From the IMG/VR virus record IMGVR_UViG_3300009049_000010, positions 1 through 40,123 of that record: a DNA stretch of 40,123 nt; one strand, 5' to 3'. The notes beneath the pieces are model-generated. The model did no database searches, was not told where the DNA came from, and worked only from the letters and a program-made list of their open reading frames with translations. A program made the translations under genes and the position numbers. Source of the DNA: a virus. Each line of letters starts with the position of its first letter. Position 1 is the first letter of the stretch. Positions 39,191-40,123 of the stretch are shown piece after piece.

Positions 39191-40123
39191 TTATAATTCG
39201 CCTAGTTTTACTCGCAATTTGTTATTAGCGTCGTAAATCAATATTGAGGAGGATGTAAATGCGATACGTTCTCCAGTACTAGCAGTATTTAGGATACCAC
39301 TAAGATCGATTAATCCGTCTCCTGCTCCAGAAGTACGAGTACCTGCGGTTATTTCCACGAAGGTAGAGTCAGTAGTTGTGTCAATACGGTTTACGGTTGC
39401 TCGCCAAATACGACCAGTTCCTACATGCCACCAGATATCACCTATGAATACTGTGTTAACTGTTCGGAAAGAACGTATGGCAGCAGAAGCTGTAGCATTG
39501 ATATTAGCGGGAAGAGTTGTTGAGGTATTAAATAGAACCGCATTACCAAATCCACCTACTGGGCCTTGAGAACCAGTTACTCCTGAAGTACCTTGTCCAC
39601 CCTGAACACCGACAGCACCTTGGGCACCTTGGTCACCCTGAGCACCAATAGCACCTTGAGGGCCTGCGTTACCTTGAGCACCCGCATTACCTTGAGCACC
39701 TACCTGACCTTGAGCACCTTGTGCGCCAGCATTACCTTGAGCACCCGCATTACCTTGAGCACCAGCAGCACCCTGTGATCCCTGCGCACCGGCATTACCT
39801 TGAGCACCTGTGAAACCTTGAGCACCTACCTGACCTTGAGCACCTTGTGCGCCAGCATTACCTTGAGCACCTGTGAAACCTTGAGCACCAGCAGCACCCT
39901 GTGATCCCTGCGCACCGGCATTACCTTGAGCACCTGTGAAACCTTGGGCACCAGTCTCACCCTGAGAACCTTGTGCTCCTGCGTTACCTTGCGCGCCTTT
40001 TATTCCTTGTCCACCTTGAGGGCCTTGTCCGCCCTGCGCACCAGCATTACCTTGAGCACCAACATTACCTTGTGCGCCAGTCTCACCCTGTGATCCCTGT
40101 GCGCCAGCATTACCTTGAGCACC
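39191..40123 (-). CDS. Collagen-like fiber protein (C-terminal part; 5' end beyond window)
   Basis: An open frame runs without a stop from the right edge to TAA at 39191-39193; no start codon is inside the window, so this is the 3' part of a longer gene. From about 40123 to 39560 it encodes roughly 60 Gly-X-Y triplets, dominated by GAQ and GNA with GSQ, GQV, GFT, GET and GPQ. Pro is rare and I saw none in the Y position; one GIK triplet has Lys in Y. The C-terminal ~120 residues form a globular tip (FNTSTTLPANINATASAAIR, then GDIWWHVGTGRIWRATVNRI), ending TGERIAFTSSSILIYDANNK and LRVKLGEL. That end is shared with the 475-residue fiber. It is probably a thin trimeric fiber with a receptor-binding or trimerising tip. 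Confidence 0.85.
   Translation of the reverse strand, partial: GAQGNAGAQGSQGETGAQGNVGAQGNAGAQGGQGPQGGQGIKGAQGNAGAQGSQGETGAQGFTGAQGNAGAQGSQGAAGAQGFTGAQGNAGAQGAQGQVGAQGFTGAQGNAGAQGSQGAAGAQGNAGAQGNAGAQGAQGQVGAQGNAGAQGNAGPQGAIGAQGDQGAQGAVGVQGGQGTSGVTGSQGPVGGFGNAVLFNTSTTLPANINATASAAIRSFRTVNTVFIGDIWWHVGTGRIWRATVNRIDTTTDSTFVEITAGTRTSGAGDGLIDLSGILNTASTGERIAFTSSSILIYDANNKLRVKLGEL
39560..40123 (-). repeat. Gly-X-Y coding repeat
   Basis: Nine-base-periodic DNA with recurrent GAQ-GNA units (on the + strand ttgagcacc and ccagcattacc blocks). Longer blocks of about 60 to 100 bases are duplicated, for example GAQGQVGAQG and its flanks occur twice. Confidence 0.9.

Noticed and set aside
1-40123. tRNA genes, insertion sequences, integrase or attachment sites
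   Set aside because: The gaps are all under about 175 bases and none shows a cloverleaf, transposase remnant or direct-repeat junction by eye.

Overview
The window is part of the virion-structure region of a T4-type (tailed, contractile) bacteriophage. Every gene I can support lies on the minus strand, so transcription runs from the right end of the window to the left. The conserved run gp13-gp14-gp15-gp16-gp17-gp18-gp19 (neck, tail completion, terminase, sheath, tube) is in the T4 gene order. A gp8-like baseplate wedge protein, a DUF4815-type virion protein and many coiled-coil, beta-rich and collagen-like fiber proteins resemble those of marine T4-like myoviruses such as cyanophage relatives. 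No photosynthesis, tRNA, integrase or host gene is present, so the host cannot be named from this window.

Layout in transcription order (right to left): a collagen-like fiber (3' part only, 40123-39191) and a UUCG-loop terminator; a DUF6445-type 2OG/Fe oxygenase overlapping a GT2-like glycosyltransferase; a late promoter, then gp8, a 1637-residue DUF4815-type protein, a 79-residue coiled-coil protein, a fiber with a lambda-J-like tip motif, a second GT2-like glycosyltransferase, two small related 'YGL' proteins and a tail-fiber-assembly chaperone-like protein; two late promoters, one inside a long inverted repeat, then a 1675-residue protein built mostly from a strict tetrapeptide repeat; a terminator, then a small unknown gene, a GT8-like glycosyltransferase and a 2OG oxygenase-like gene; a late promoter inside another inverted repeat, then a 118-residue Ig-like protein, a 91-residue protein and a 436-residue fiber; a promoter and a 753-residue fiber; a promoter, a 119-residue protein and two giant 18-residue-repeat fibers (1676 and 1142 residues); a terminator and late promoter, then gp13 to gp17; finally a late promoter, gp18 and the start of gp19.

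Eight exact matches to the T4 late promoter element TATAAATA (written tatttata on the + strand) sit in intergenic gaps 28 to 112 bases upstream of start codons. They divide the region into late transcription units. The genes work together to build the tail, baseplate, fibers and DNA packaging motor. The interleaved glycosyltransferases and oxygenases suggest that fibers are chemically modified, which is an inference.

The most unusual object is the 1675-residue protein. After a ~260-residue N-terminal domain it consists of about 280 consecutive four-residue units of the form [Y/F/R]-small-[G/R/S]-[N/D/T/S], interrupted by a ~250-residue island that contains ten-residue repeats. The gap between genes never exceeds about 175 bases (the largest is 27054-27226), so there is no long gene-free stretch.
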